In this document: piece after piece, positions 1 through 10,245 of the stretch
Layout of the letters: every line of letters begins with the position of its first letter
Numbering within the stretch: position 1 is the first letter of the stretch
Assembly: GCA_016795245.1 (NCBI GenBank)
Contig: JAEUIA010000082.1
Coordinates: forward strand, 1-45,465
DNA: 45,465 nucleotides
Origin: Planctomycetota bacterium
GTDB lineage: Bacteria; Planctomycetota; UBA1135; GCA-002686595
Direction: 5' to 3'
Notes under the pieces: generated by a model
What the model saw: the letters and a program-made list of their open reading frames with translations, nothing else
Database searches by the model: none
Told to the model about the DNA's origin: nothing
Translations under genes and position numbers: made by a program

Positions 1-95
1 CGGCAAACTGGGGAGCAACGGCATTCGACGCGTGCTTCGCAGCGCGGCCTCGGGAGAGGCGATTCGCGCGGAGTACCGCGCAAACCGCCTCCCCC

Positions 96-116
96 GAGGT
101 CAACAATGGGGTGGGG
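96..116 (+). repeat. 21-bp cap of left repeat array
   Basis: This 21-bp element (GAGGTCAACAATGGGGTGGG plus one more G) precedes the left tandem array. The identical 21 bp occurs inverted at 45340-45360, next to the right array. It reads like a ribosome-binding site (GAGGT) followed by ATG, but the left frame stops after seven codons, so I treat it as a conserved DNA or RNA element. Whether it is a promoter, a transcript start or a recombination site cannot be told from the sequence. Confidence 0.85.
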
Positions 117-123
117 ACTGGTT

Positions 124-387
124 GGGTGAGTTTGGTGTCGGACTGGAAGCGTTGGGGGGTGAGTTCGGTGTCGGTCTGGAAACGTTGGCGGGTGTGTTCG
201 GTGCCGGTCTTGAAGCGTTGAGGGGTGAGTCCGGTGTCGGACTGGAAACGTTGAGGGGTTGGGTTCGGTGTCGGACTTGAAGCGTGGAGAGGCGGGGCTC
301 GGCGTCGGACTGGAAACGTTGCGGGGTTGCGTTCGGCGCCGGACTTGAAACATTGCCGGGTTGCGTTCGGTGCCGGACTTGAAACGC
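124..387 (+). repeat. Left 33/34-bp tandem repeat array, 8 units
   Basis: Eight diverged head-to-tail units share the core GGTGTCGGACTGGAAACGTT. Core starts are at 134, 167, 200, 233, 267, 301, 335 and 369, giving spacings of 33, 33, 33, 34, 34, 34 and 34 bp. There are no unique spacers, so this is not a CRISPR array. The change from 33 to 34 bp breaks any reading frame, so conservation is at the nucleic-acid level. The array ends 93 bp from the stop codon of the adjacent minus-strand gene. A related array lies inverted at the other end of the window. The intervening 388-479 holds an imperfect inverted repeat (CGATCGGC with GCCGAGATCG, 388-415) and nothing I recognise as a gene. Confidence 0.9.
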
Positions 388-479
388 CGATCGGCTGCGT
401 AGGCTGCCGAGATCGAAGCGCCCAGCCGGAGGATTGTCGTCGCTCGCGGAGCGCTCTCGAGTGGGGTTCAGTTTCGACT

Positions 480-3400
480 TCAGTCGCCGTCGAACGTCAG
501 CTTGAGCGTGCGTTCCGCTTGACCGCTCAGGGTCACCGGCTTCTCAACGGCCTTCCCGTCTGCGCGTTCCGCACGCACGCGGTACTTGCCGGCGACGAGC
601 GGGCCCAGGCGCTGTTCGTCGCGCGAAGTCGACGCGCCGCTGAAGCGAGCCTGCAGTTCACGCATGCCCATCATGTTCGCGACTTCGCGGCCGGCGGAAT
701 CGACGACGGTCAGGTGTGCGGCGACCGCCTTGTCCGCTTCATCCACGACCTTGACGATGAGGATCGTCGCGCTCGCGAGCGTCACTTTCGCCGTTTTCGT
801 CGCTCCCGCCTCGACGTCGACACGCGTGCTCTCCGCGGACGCACGTCCTTCACCGCGCGCGCTGAAGGTGTACTTGCCCGCGGCGAGCCCGCCGTAGCTC
901 ACCGTGCCGTCCGGACCCGTGACGCGCGTCGACAAAATGTCTACGACGTGTCCGTCGCCGTCGCGCGCGAACACGCTGGCCTCGGCGACGGGGCGATCGT
1001 CCGCATCGACGACGGTCACGACTACGGTTCCGGGCTTTTCGAGGCGGAAATCGACGTCCTTGCGCCACTCACCGCGGCCCACGCGGATGTTCTTGTTCGT
1101 CGCGCGGCCGAAGTCCTTGGACTCTCCGAGCATCCCGCCGAACGGACTGCCGCCGGCGGCGACCGAGTAGACGCCAGGCTGGATCGCGGTCAGGTCGTAG
1201 CGGCCGTCCTTGTCCGTCGACGACATCACGAATTGTCCGCCGAAGGTCGATCCGGTCAGGACGCCGGCCTCGCTCGTGAGGCCGATCGCAACGCCCGCAG
1301 CCGGTGCACCGTCCGGTCCGATCACGCGCCCGCTGATGCGCGAATCGGGCATCGCGAGGTCCAGCTTGTACTCCTTGACCGTGGGGATGTCGCACGGGAA
1401 TTCGACGCTGGACTGCTCACCCGGCTTGCTGCTGAAGCGCTGCACCGTCACCGCGTAGTGACCAGGACCGTCGAGGTCCACGGAATAGGAATCATCGTTC
1501 CCGATCGTGGCGGTCTTCATTCCGGCCAGCACGTCCTTCGATTCGCCGATGAACACGATCATCGCGCCTGCCATGGTCCCGCCCGCGAGCGTGACGCGGC
1601 CGTGGACGTGCACGGGATCGGACGGTGGCGCGCCGAGCACGACGTGCGCGTCCTGACCTTCGACGATCTCGGCGCTCGCCATCTTGAGCTTCGACATGAT
1701 CGCGCCCGCGTCCATGTTCGCACCGTCCTCGTTCTCGCCCAGAGCACCCGTGCGCATGGCGACGATCTGGTAGCTGCCGGGTTCGAGGTGTTTCAACTCG
1801 AAGCGTCCGCTCGAATCGCTGAAGCCCATGGCCTGTTCGTAGGTCGAAGTCAGCGTCGCCTGGATCAGCATCGAGGCCGCCGGTTTGCCGCCGTCGTAGA
1901 CTTCGCCCGTCAATCGTCCTCCGTCGCGCAGCGTGAGCACGACGCCGCCGATTTCGCCGCCGGCCGTCAAGTCCACCGGCGTGGCGACGCTCTTCGCGTA
2001 GTCCTTGGCCGCTGCGAAGAGACTCGTCTGCCCGGGTTTCATCCCGGTCAATTCGAAGGATCCATCCGGATTCGATTCCGCCTTGGGTCGCGGCGTGCCC
2101 GCGAATGCGCGCATCCAACCCGGTTCGCCGGTCGCGATTTCGACGGTTGCGCGACCCACGCGCACCCCGCGCTGATCGACGACCGTGCCGCGGACGATCG
2201 CGGCCTTCTGCAGCGTGATCACGATCTCCGGATGATCGGTCGCCAGCGGGAGCGCGAGTTCGAATGCGTCCGAGGGCGCGTAGGTCTCGCCTGTCGCGAC
2301 GAGCTTCCAATCACCGCTGCGCGGCAGCGCGACCAGGAAGTTCCCGTTCTCGTCCTGCACGGATTCGCGCACGGATTCCTGGCCGAGTTCCTTGATGAGG
2401 CCCGTGCCCACCGAACGCGCGACGATTTCGTACTCGGTGACGGGTGCGCCCGCCGCATCGACCACGCGGCCGCGCACGACCGTCGCCGGCGCCAGCACGA
2501 GTGCGAGTCCCTGCGTGTCCGGCTTGACGTCGTCCTTGCGTGCGCGTTGCAGCAGCTTGCGTTTCTCGCTCGGGTTCAAGTCGGCTGCAGCAGCCGCGCC
2601 TCCCTTCAAGGCTTCCGCGGTGACGAGGAACGGGCCGGCGCCTAGACCGCTCACGACGAAATTCCCGCCCGCGTCGGTGACCGTGGAGCCGCGCGCGCCG
2701 CGTGCCGCGTTGAGCGCGGTCATGCCGAACATCTGCGCAGGATCGAATTCGACTCGGACATCCACGCCGACAGCCGGACTGCCGTCGCTCCACGACACGA
2801 CTCCGCTGATCGTGTGACCGAGCCCCAATCGCACGACGAGGTTCTCCAGCGTGGCGCCGTCCGCGACTTCGAGTTCCAGCGGCTTCTCGGCCAGGAGTCC
2901 GTTCTTCTCCGCGCTCAGATTGACCTTGCCCACCATCACGGCGGGCAACTCGAACGTGCCGTCGGCGCCGCTCTTGCGCTTGCGCAGCGACATGTTGTCG
3001 AACCCAAACCATCGGCCCGGACGCAGGGCGCGCACATCCGCGTCCGCGACCGGAGCGCCGTCGGCATCCACGACTCGGCCGCTCAAGGTCCCGCCGCGCA
3101 TCAGGCGCAAGTCGACGCGCTGGGTGCGCCCCGCGACCAGTCCTTCGATCGTACTGCGCAGGGCGGGATACGCCTCGGGCGCGAGTTCGAGGTCGTACCT
3201 GTTGGCGATCTTGACACCGCGGAAGCTGAACAGGTTCTCGCCCGTCCACGTCTTGCGCTGCGTGTTGTCCGGCCTGGTGCCCAGGGACACCGTGTCCATG
3301 GCAGCCGTGATCTCGACTCCGATCGACTCCGTGACCGGTCCGCTGCCTAGAGGACCTTCGATCCGGCCCTCGATGCAGGCGCCGCACTCGGGCGTCATCA

Positions 3401-3935
3401 CAATGGGTGTCGTCGCTTGCGTGTCGATCTCGAGCGGCTCGTCCGTGAACACGTAGCGGCCGCGCGCGTGCAACCACAAATGCCGCGATTTCTCAGGCAC
3501 ACGCGCCGTGAACCTGCCCTCGAGATCGACGCGCGCGCGCGCGAGCATGCGGCCATCGGGCTTCTGCGAGTGTGTTTCACCGTCTTGGATCTCGTCGAAC
3601 TCGAAGCGCGAGACGGCGCTCGTGAAGACGAACACATCGACTTCGTCGTCGCTGCAGCCGTCGACAGGCTGGACTCGGCCGGAGACTTCGGTCTGGGCGT
3701 CGAGGACGTTTGGGAGGCCGCCGGCGCGCGCGACATCGGCGTTCTCGACCGGGTCGAGGACGCTGTCCACAGTTTCGGGCGGGGCAAGCTGCGTCGTCGC
3801 GCGGTGCAGAGCTTCCGCTGCGGCACGGTGATCGTCCGGCCCCGAGCTCTGTTTTTTCGAGGCCCACGACCAGAGTACGAGGGAGAGAACGAGTGCGAGC
3901 GCCAGCATGACGCCGCCGAGGACGAGTGTACGCAT
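480..3935 (-). CDS. Membrane-anchored CarboxypepD_reg-repeat protein (paralogue A)
   Basis: A 1151-aa protein with an N-terminal hydrophobic anchor (MRTLVLGGVMLALALVLSLV), a short Ser/Thr/Pro/Asp linker, then many Ig-like beta-sandwich repeats of the carboxypeptidase-regulatory type. Recurrent motifs are SGRVVDADGAPVADADV, GRVIGPDGAPAAGV and DGTFELPAV, and the pattern fills the whole chain. No protease, kinase or glycosidase motif is visible. I start it at 3935, where the anchor begins after a weak GGAAA site; an in-frame start at 3974 would add 13 residues. It is a tandem paralogue of the next gene: both share the GEWRKD(V/I)D(F/V)RLE block and end in an LT(L/G)(S/Q)GQ(A/P)ER-type strand. 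Repeats of this type usually act as structural or binding modules in the periplasm or on the surface; the partner is unknown. It probably faces outward, held by one membrane helix. Confidence 0.85.
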   Translation of the reverse strand: MRTLVLGGVMLALALVLSLVLWSWASKKQSSGPDDHRAAAEALHRATTQLAPPETVDSVLDPVENADVARAGGLPNVLDAQTEVSGRVQPVDGCSDDEVDVFVFTSAVSRFEFDEIQDGETHSQKPDGRMLARARVDLEGRFTARVPEKSRHLWLHARGRYVFTDEPLEIDTQATTPIVMTPECGACIEGRIEGPLGSGPVTESIGVEITAAMDTVSLGTRPDNTQRKTWTGENLFSFRGVKIANRYDLELAPEAYPALRSTIEGLVAGRTQRVDLRLMRGGTLSGRVVDADGAPVADADVRALRPGRWFGFDNMSLRKRKSGADGTFELPAVMVGKVNLSAEKNGLLAEKPLELEVADGATLENLVVRLGLGHTISGVVSWSDGSPAVGVDVRVEFDPAQMFGMTALNAARGARGSTVTDAGGNFVVSGLGAGPFLVTAEALKGGAAAAADLNPSEKRKLLQRARKDDVKPDTQGLALVLAPATVVRGRVVDAAGAPVTEYEIVARSVGTGLIKELGQESVRESVQDENGNFLVALPRSGDWKLVATGETYAPSDAFELALPLATDHPEIVITLQKAAIVRGTVVDQRGVRVGRATVEIATGEPGWMRAFAGTPRPKAESNPDGSFELTGMKPGQTSLFAAAKDYAKSVATPVDLTAGGEIGGVVLTLRDGGRLTGEVYDGGKPAASMLIQATLTSTYEQAMGFSDSSGRFELKHLEPGSYQIVAMRTGALGENEDGANMDAGAIMSKLKMASAEIVEGQDAHVVLGAPPSDPVHVHGRVTLAGGTMAGAMIVFIGESKDVLAGMKTATIGNDDSYSVDLDGPGHYAVTVQRFSSKPGEQSSVEFPCDIPTVKEYKLDLAMPDSRISGRVIGPDGAPAAGVAIGLTSEAGVLTGSTFGGQFVMSSTDKDGRYDLTAIQPGVYSVAAGGSPFGGMLGESKDFGRATNKNIRVGRGEWRKDVDFRLEKPGTVVVTVVDADDRPVAEASVFARDGDGHVVDILSTRVTGPDGTVSYGGLAAGKYTFSARGEGRASAESTRVDVEAGATKTAKVTLASATILIVKVVDEADKAVAAHLTVVDSAGREVANMMGMRELQARFSGASTSRDEQRLGPLVAGKYRVRAERADGKAVEKPVTLSGQAERTLKLTFDGD

Positions 3936-4058
3936 AGGGATTTCCGCGCCGGGGTGGGGGACTGCCCCACGCACCCCGTGCGCGCGATCCTACTCCGTGG
4001 GCGCCTGCGAATTCAGCCGACTTGGGGTCTGAATGCCGCGTGCGCTACCTGGGACGGC

Positions 4059-7000
4059 TCAATCGGGGAACGAGAGCGTCATCTTGCGCTCGGGCTGCCC
4101 CGTCAGCGTGACGGTTTTCTCGATCGTCTTGCCGTTGCTCGCCACGGCCTTGACCAGATACTTGCCGGGCGCGAGCGGGCCGATCTTCTGCTCGTTCGAG
4201 CCGACTCCGCCGCGTGCGAAGCGGCCCATCATGTCCTGAGCGCTCATGAGGCCGGCCACGTCGCGACCGCCTTCGTCGGTGACGCTGACACTGCTGCGCA
4301 GCGGCTGGTCGTTGGTGTCGACCGTCGCGACCGTGAGCAGCGTGCCTTGACCGAGCGTGATCCGCACTGTGGCGGTCCCGCCCGCGCGCACTTCGACCTT
4401 GGCCGTCTCGCCCGAAGAGAGCGAGTCCTTGCGCGCGCTGAACGTGTAAGCGCCCGGCGAGAGCCCGGCGTAGCGCGCCTTGCCGTTCACGTCGCTCTGC
4501 ACCGTCGACATACGGTCGACGGCGCGGCCGGCTTCGTCGCGCGCGAAGATCGAGGCGCCCATGAGTTTTTCGCCGCGATCATCGACGACTTCGACGTCGA
4601 CGCCGGCCGCATTCTCGAGGCGCACGTCGATGTCCTTGCGCCATTCGCTCTCGGCGAGCTTGATGTCGGCGACGACTTTGCGGCCGTACTTGGCCGTATT
4701 CCCGCCGCCGCCGAGGCCGCCGCGGAAACCGCCCATGCCCTGGCCGCCGACGGTCAGCGAGTACGTGCCCGCGCGCAGCGTCTTGACGTCGAAATTGCCG
4801 TCGTCGTCGGTCGTGATCTCGGTGAAGCCGCCGCCCATCATCGAACCGCCGACGCTCGAGGTCGCGGGCGTGAGTGAAACGCGCACACCTTTCGCCGCCT
4901 CGCCCTCGGGCGTGCGCACACGACCGGAGATGCGCGCGTCAGGGAGCGCGATGTCGATCACGGCTTCCTTGACGGGCTTCACGGTCTCGACGAATTCGAT
5001 GACGCTCATGCCGGCGCCGTTCGGTCGCACGGTGACGGAGTATTCGCCGGGTTTGTCGAGCGCGAGCGTGTACAGGCCGTCGGCTGCGGTCTGCGCCGTC
5101 TTCATGCCGGGTCCGAAGGTGTCACCCGCCCCCATGTAGGTGATGCGCACGCCGCTGACGGGTTCGCCGCCTTGCGTGATCTTGCCGCTGACCGTGACCG
5201 GTGCCTCGGGCGGCGCGCCGAGCACGACGCGCGTCTCCTGACCGTCGACGACCTCGGCGTTGGTGCTCTTCATGCTCGAGAACATCGCGCCCATGCCGCC
5301 GTCGCCGCCGCCGCGCCCGCTCATGCCGCTGATGGCGCTCATCGAGGGCAGCGCCGTCAACCGCCAGGTCCCCGCCGTGACGTGATCGAAGCGGAAGCGA
5401 CCGCCGGCATCCGTGCGCGCGGTCAGCGAGGCGAAGTTGCGCATGTCGAACGCGCTGATCGTGCTGCCGGCGCCCGCGCGGCCGTCCTCGTAGTACTCAC
5501 CGACGATCGAACCGCCGTCGTGCAGCACCAGTTCGACTTCCGAGACCGTCTGTCCGGCGACCAGGTCGACGCCTTTTTCCTCGCTCTTCGCCCACTCGAG
5601 CGACTCGGCACCGAGCACGATGCGGCCCGGCTTGAGATCGCTGAGCGTGAAGCGTCCGTCGGCATCCGTGCGCGCTTTCTGCGTATCGCCGCCGCCGCCG
5701 CCCATGCCGCGTCCGCCGAACGGATTCGAGTTGCCGTCGATCGTCGCGACCGTGGCGTTGGCGATCGCCGTGCCGCGCGGTGAACGCACGATGCCCTTCA
5801 CCGTCGCGCCGCGCGTCAGCGTGATAGCGAGCGGGAGCGCGTCGGCCTTCGCGGGGACTTCGACGTCGACCGCGTCCGAATCGACGAAGCCGGGGGCTTC
5901 GACCGTGAGCTTGTAGGAGCCTTCGCGCTGGAACGAGAACGCGAACTCGCCCTTCTCGTCGTTCACGTCCTGCGCATTGCGTCCGCCGCCGCCGAACATG
6001 AACGCGCCCGGGCCGCCGCCGCCTCCGCCACGACCGCCGCCGCCGCCTTGCGCGCTGACGCGGTAGCTCGTGACCGGTTTGCCGTCCACCGCCGAAGTGA
6101 CGACTCCGCGCACGACGAGCGGGGGCAAGAGCGTGACCGTCGCGTCGCTCGTGCCGCTCTTGATTCCGCTTTCGCGCGCGCGCCAGTTCGAGCGGCGGCG
6201 CACGTCGGCGCCGGCTTGCTCGAGTTGCAACGCTTCCTGCGCCGGTAGCGCTTCCGCTTGCAGGGTGTGATTGCCGCTCGCGAGTCCGCGCAGCACGAAG
6301 CGTCCTTCGGCATCCGCGATCGCCTTCGCGTCTTCGCCGCCGCGCCCACCGAACATCGCGGCCATGCCGCCGCCGCGCTGACCGCCGCCGCGCCCGCCGC
6401 CGTTGCCGCCGCCGAACCCGCCCTGTCCGCGCTCGGGACTGGCGGTCACCTCGGCGCCGGCGGCCGGCTTGCCGTCCTTCCAACGCACGACGCCCGCGAT
6501 CGTCTCGCCGCTCGTGAGCTTGAAGTCGATGCCGGTGACCGCGGCGTGGTCGGCGAGTTCGACTTTCTGCGCCTCGGCCGGGACCAGGTCCTTGATCGAG
6601 GCCGAAATCTGCACGTCGCCCGGCGTGACCGCGGCCAGTTCGTAGGCGCCGTCCGCTCCGCTCGTCGTGCGGCGCACCGTGCGGTCGCCCATGCCGAAGG
6701 GCAGCGGCGAAACGCGCGCCTCGACCGTCGCGCCCGCGACCGGCGCCGACGCCTCGTCGAGCACGCGGCCGCGCACCGTGCCGCCGCGATCGACGCGCAG
6801 TGCAACCGCCGTCGCCGTGCCACGCGAAACTTCGTTGACTTCGACTTGCGTGCTCGCGAAGGCCTTGGGTGAGACCTCGAGCGTGTAGCTCGAGCGCGGA
6901 TCGACCGCCCACATTTCGAAGGTGCCGTTCTTGACCAGCGCGCGGCGCTCGTTGCGGCGGAAGCCGCCCATGAAACGGCCCGGACCGCCGGCGCCGAAGC

Positions 7001-7676
7001 TCATCATCGAGAGTTGCAGGTGTGCGACGTCGCCGTCGAGCGCGCTGACTTCTGAGGCGTTGCCGGCGGGAAGTTCGACGCGACCCGTGATCCAGCCGCC
7101 GCATTCGGCCTGCAGGGCGATGAACGATTTTCCGCCGGAGACGTCGACCGTGAGCGTCTCGCGCGTGAACCACGAACGTCCGGCGAGGATCAAGTGCGCG
7201 CGCTTGGCATCTCTGGGCAGGTTCAAGCGGAAGCGTGCGTTGCCGTCGAGCCTCGCGTGCGCGAGGACGAGGGACGAGTTGTCGGCGTCGAGCGTGAGCG
7301 TGTCGCCCGCTCCGCGCGGCTGGATCGCGTTCATGAGCGTGTCCACATCACTCGCGCGTGCGAGCGCGTAGACTTCGACCTGGTCGTCGACGCCGCAATC
7401 ACTCGGCGCGCGCACTTCGCCTTCGAGCACGTTGCTCGTGAGCGACCCGGCGCCGGAATTGGCGACGCTCGCGCGCTCCGGTTTCTGGCCGCCCGCGTCG
7501 GGCGCGGTCAAGGTCTCGCTCGAACCGGAGAGCGCGGTCTCACCGCCCGCGTCGGACGTCGCCAACTCGCCGTCACGCGCGGCGCCCTTGTGCTTGCCTT
7601 GACCTTGGAACCACAAGAGTCCGGCGACGAGGGTGAGAGCCAGGACGACGAGGAGGGGCAGCAGGATTCGTTTCAT
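4059..7676 (-). CDS. Membrane-anchored CarboxypepD_reg-repeat protein with Gly-rich loops (paralogue B)
   Basis: A 1205-aa protein starting at MKRILLPLLVVLALTLVAGL, a signal anchor; the frame is open 105 bases further upstream but that part is Arg-rich and lacks an export signal. After an Ala/Gly/Ser linker (about 30-80), repeats of the CarboxypepD_reg type run to the C-terminus, for example VRGRVLDEASAPVAGATVEA near 301-320. It aligns along its length with the gene downstream, so the pair is a tandem duplication. What sets it apart is a series of glycine-rich insertions, such as residues 418-447 (GG, GGG, RGG and GGQRGGG runs) and others near 540-570, 640 and 770, encoded by GCC/CGC triplet tracts (for example 6011-6048 and 6362-6425). 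The paralogue has few or no glycines at the matching loops. These may be flexible surface loops that grow by slippage. Function unknown; an exported envelope role is likely. Confidence 0.85.
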   Translation of the reverse strand: MKRILLPLLVVLALTLVAGLLWFQGQGKHKGAARDGELATSDAGGETALSGSSETLTAPDAGGQKPERASVANSGAGSLTSNVLEGEVRAPSDCGVDDQVEVYALARASDVDTLMNAIQPRGAGDTLTLDADNSSLVLAHARLDGNARFRLNLPRDAKRAHLILAGRSWFTRETLTVDVSGGKSFIALQAECGGWITGRVELPAGNASEVSALDGDVAHLQLSMMSFGAGGPGRFMGGFRRNERRALVKNGTFEMWAVDPRSSYTLEVSPKAFASTQVEVNEVSRGTATAVALRVDRGGTVRGRVLDEASAPVAGATVEARVSPLPFGMGDRTVRRTTSGADGAYELAAVTPGDVQISASIKDLVPAEAQKVELADHAAVTGIDFKLTSGETIAGVVRWKDGKPAAGAEVTASPERGQGGFGGGNGGGRGGGQRGGGMAAMFGGRGGEDAKAIADAEGRFVLRGLASGNHTLQAEALPAQEALQLEQAGADVRRRSNWRARESGIKSGTSDATVTLLPPLVVRGVVTSAVDGKPVTSYRVSAQGGGGGRGGGGGGPGAFMFGGGGRNAQDVNDEKGEFAFSFQREGSYKLTVEAPGFVDSDAVDVEVPAKADALPLAITLTRGATVKGIVRSPRGTAIANATVATIDGNSNPFGGRGMGGGGGDTQKARTDADGRFTLSDLKPGRIVLGAESLEWAKSEEKGVDLVAGQTVSEVELVLHDGGSIVGEYYEDGRAGAGSTISAFDMRNFASLTARTDAGGRFRFDHVTAGTWRLTALPSMSAISGMSGRGGGDGGMGAMFSSMKSTNAEVVDGQETRVVLGAPPEAPVTVSGKITQGGEPVSGVRITYMGAGDTFGPGMKTAQTAADGLYTLALDKPGEYSVTVRPNGAGMSVIEFVETVKPVKEAVIDIALPDARISGRVRTPEGEAAKGVRVSLTPATSSVGGSMMGGGFTEITTDDDGNFDVKTLRAGTYSLTVGGQGMGGFRGGLGGGGNTAKYGRKVVADIKLAESEWRKDIDVRLENAAGVDVEVVDDRGEKLMGASIFARDEAGRAVDRMSTVQSDVNGKARYAGLSPGAYTFSARKDSLSSGETAKVEVRAGGTATVRITLGQGTLLTVATVDTNDQPLRSSVSVTDEGGRDVAGLMSAQDMMGRFARGGVGSNEQKIGPLAPGKYLVKAVASNGKTIEKTVTLTGQPERKMTLSFPD

Positions 7677-7822
7677 ACAGGTGGGGGCGTGAAAGCGTGG
7701 AGGAGGACGCAGGCGAATTTCGCGCGCGCGCGAGGCAGTATGCAACCGCCCGGGCACCGCGAGTGCCGCGCAGTTTCGCACATCTTGGGTTGGATTCGGT
7801 CGGACCGGCCTGCGGGATGCGA

Positions 7823-7852
7823 TTGCGCCCCCCGCGCGGGTCTACGTACAAT
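7823..7852 (+). promoter_or_regulatory. Candidate sigma70-type promoter for the mutase operon
   Basis: TTGCGC (7823-7828) and TACAAT (7847-7852) are separated by 18 bp. Transcription would start near 7859, leaving about 25 nt before the ATG at 7885. This favours that ATG over the upstream in-frame GTG at 7864. It rests on motif match only. Confidence 0.4.
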
Positions 7853-7884
7853 CTTCGAACGGCGTGCGCCCCCGCGCCCTGCCC

Positions 7885-9570
<1,686 letters not shown>

Positions 9571-10014
9571 ATGAGTACGACCACACCGCGCGCGTTGGAA
9601 GGCATCGTCCAAGGCCTGCACCACGTCGCGATCGCCGTGCGCGATCTGGACGAGGCGCGCAAGGCGTACGAAGGTGCGCTGGGGTTGGCCGCGAGCGAGC
9701 CGGAGTTCGTGCCTGATCAGAAGGTGCGCGTGCTCGTGCTGTACGCCGGCACGCAACGCATCGAACTGGTCGAACCCGCGAGCCCCGATTCGCCGATCAC
9801 GAGATTCCTCGAAACGCGCGGACCCGGAATCCACCACATCGCGTGGAAAGTCGCCGATTGCGCGCGCGCGATCGCCGCGGCGAAGCAGAAGGGCCTGCGC
9901 ATGATCGACGACGCGCCGCGCCCCGGTTCGCACCACACGACGATCGCGTTCGTGCATCCGAAAGCGACCGGCGGTGTGCTGATGGAACTCGTCGAGGACC
10001 CGCCGCACAAATGA
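9571..10014 (+). CDS. mce: Methylmalonyl-CoA epimerase
   Basis: Racemises (S)- and (R)-methylmalonyl-CoA, linking the carboxylase product to the mutase substrate. The 147-aa protein is of the vicinal-oxygen-chelate fold with two beta-alpha-beta-beta-beta modules. Expected metal ligands are visible: His18 in GLHHVAIAV, Glu65 in RIELVEP, His89 in GIHHIAWKV and Glu139 in LMELVE. The length is normal for the family. A GGAGG site lies inside the end of the mutase gene, and the ATG directly follows the mutase TAG, so the two are likely translationally coupled. Its stop overlaps the ATG of the next gene (ATGA). Confidence 0.95.
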   Translation: MSTTTPRALEGIVQGLHHVAIAVRDLDEARKAYEGALGLAASEPEFVPDQKVRVLVLYAGTQRIELVEPASPDSPITRFLETRGPGIHHIAWKVADCARAIAAAKQKGLRMIDDAPRPGSHHTTIAFVHPKATGGVLMELVEDPPHK

Positions 10015-10238
10015 GCCGAACCGATCCGAACTGCCCGACGTGTCGCGAGCGCATGGTCGAGGGTTTCGTCCTCGACCTCGGGCACGGCAATGCGCGCAAG
10101 CCCACGAAGTGGGTCGAAGGCGTGCCCGAGTTCTCGTTCTGGACGGGCATCAAGATCAAAGGCAAGACGCAGCACGTGATTCGGTCTTTTCGCTGCCCGC
10201 GCTGCGGCCTGCTCGCCGAGTACGCCAAGGAATCGTGA
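10011..10238 (+). CDS. Small zinc-ribbon protein in the propionate operon
   Basis: A 75-aa protein starting at an ATG that overlaps the epimerase stop (ATGA), which supports both the start and co-translation. It has two CPxC knuckles, CPTC near residues 8-11 and CPRC near 62-65, a layout that suits one four-Cys zinc site. Between them lies an aromatic stretch ([19 protein letters not shown]). It resembles small uncharacterised bacterial zinc-ribbon proteins (possibly the DUF6487 group; from memory, not searched). There is no helix-turn-helix or catalytic motif. Its place between epimerase and carboxylase genes hints at a role in this pathway, or it may simply be carried along. Function unknown. 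Confidence 0.8.
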   Translation: MSRTDPNCPTCRERMVEGFVLDLGHGNARKPTKWVEGVPEFSFWTGIKIKGKTQHVIRSFRCPRCGLLAEYAKES

Positions 10239-10245
10239 TTCAACC

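Noticed and set aside
32..280. 82-codon frame with GVGLEALRG-like 11-residue repeats
   Set aside because: The frame is lost when the repeat period changes from 33 to 34 bp; better explained as noncoding repeat DNA.
124..387. CRISPR array
   Set aside because: Units are directly adjacent with no unique spacers, and no cas genes are present.
327..2645. 772-codon plus-strand open frame starting in the repeat array
   Set aside because: Antisense to the CarboxypepD_reg protein; no export signal or domain.
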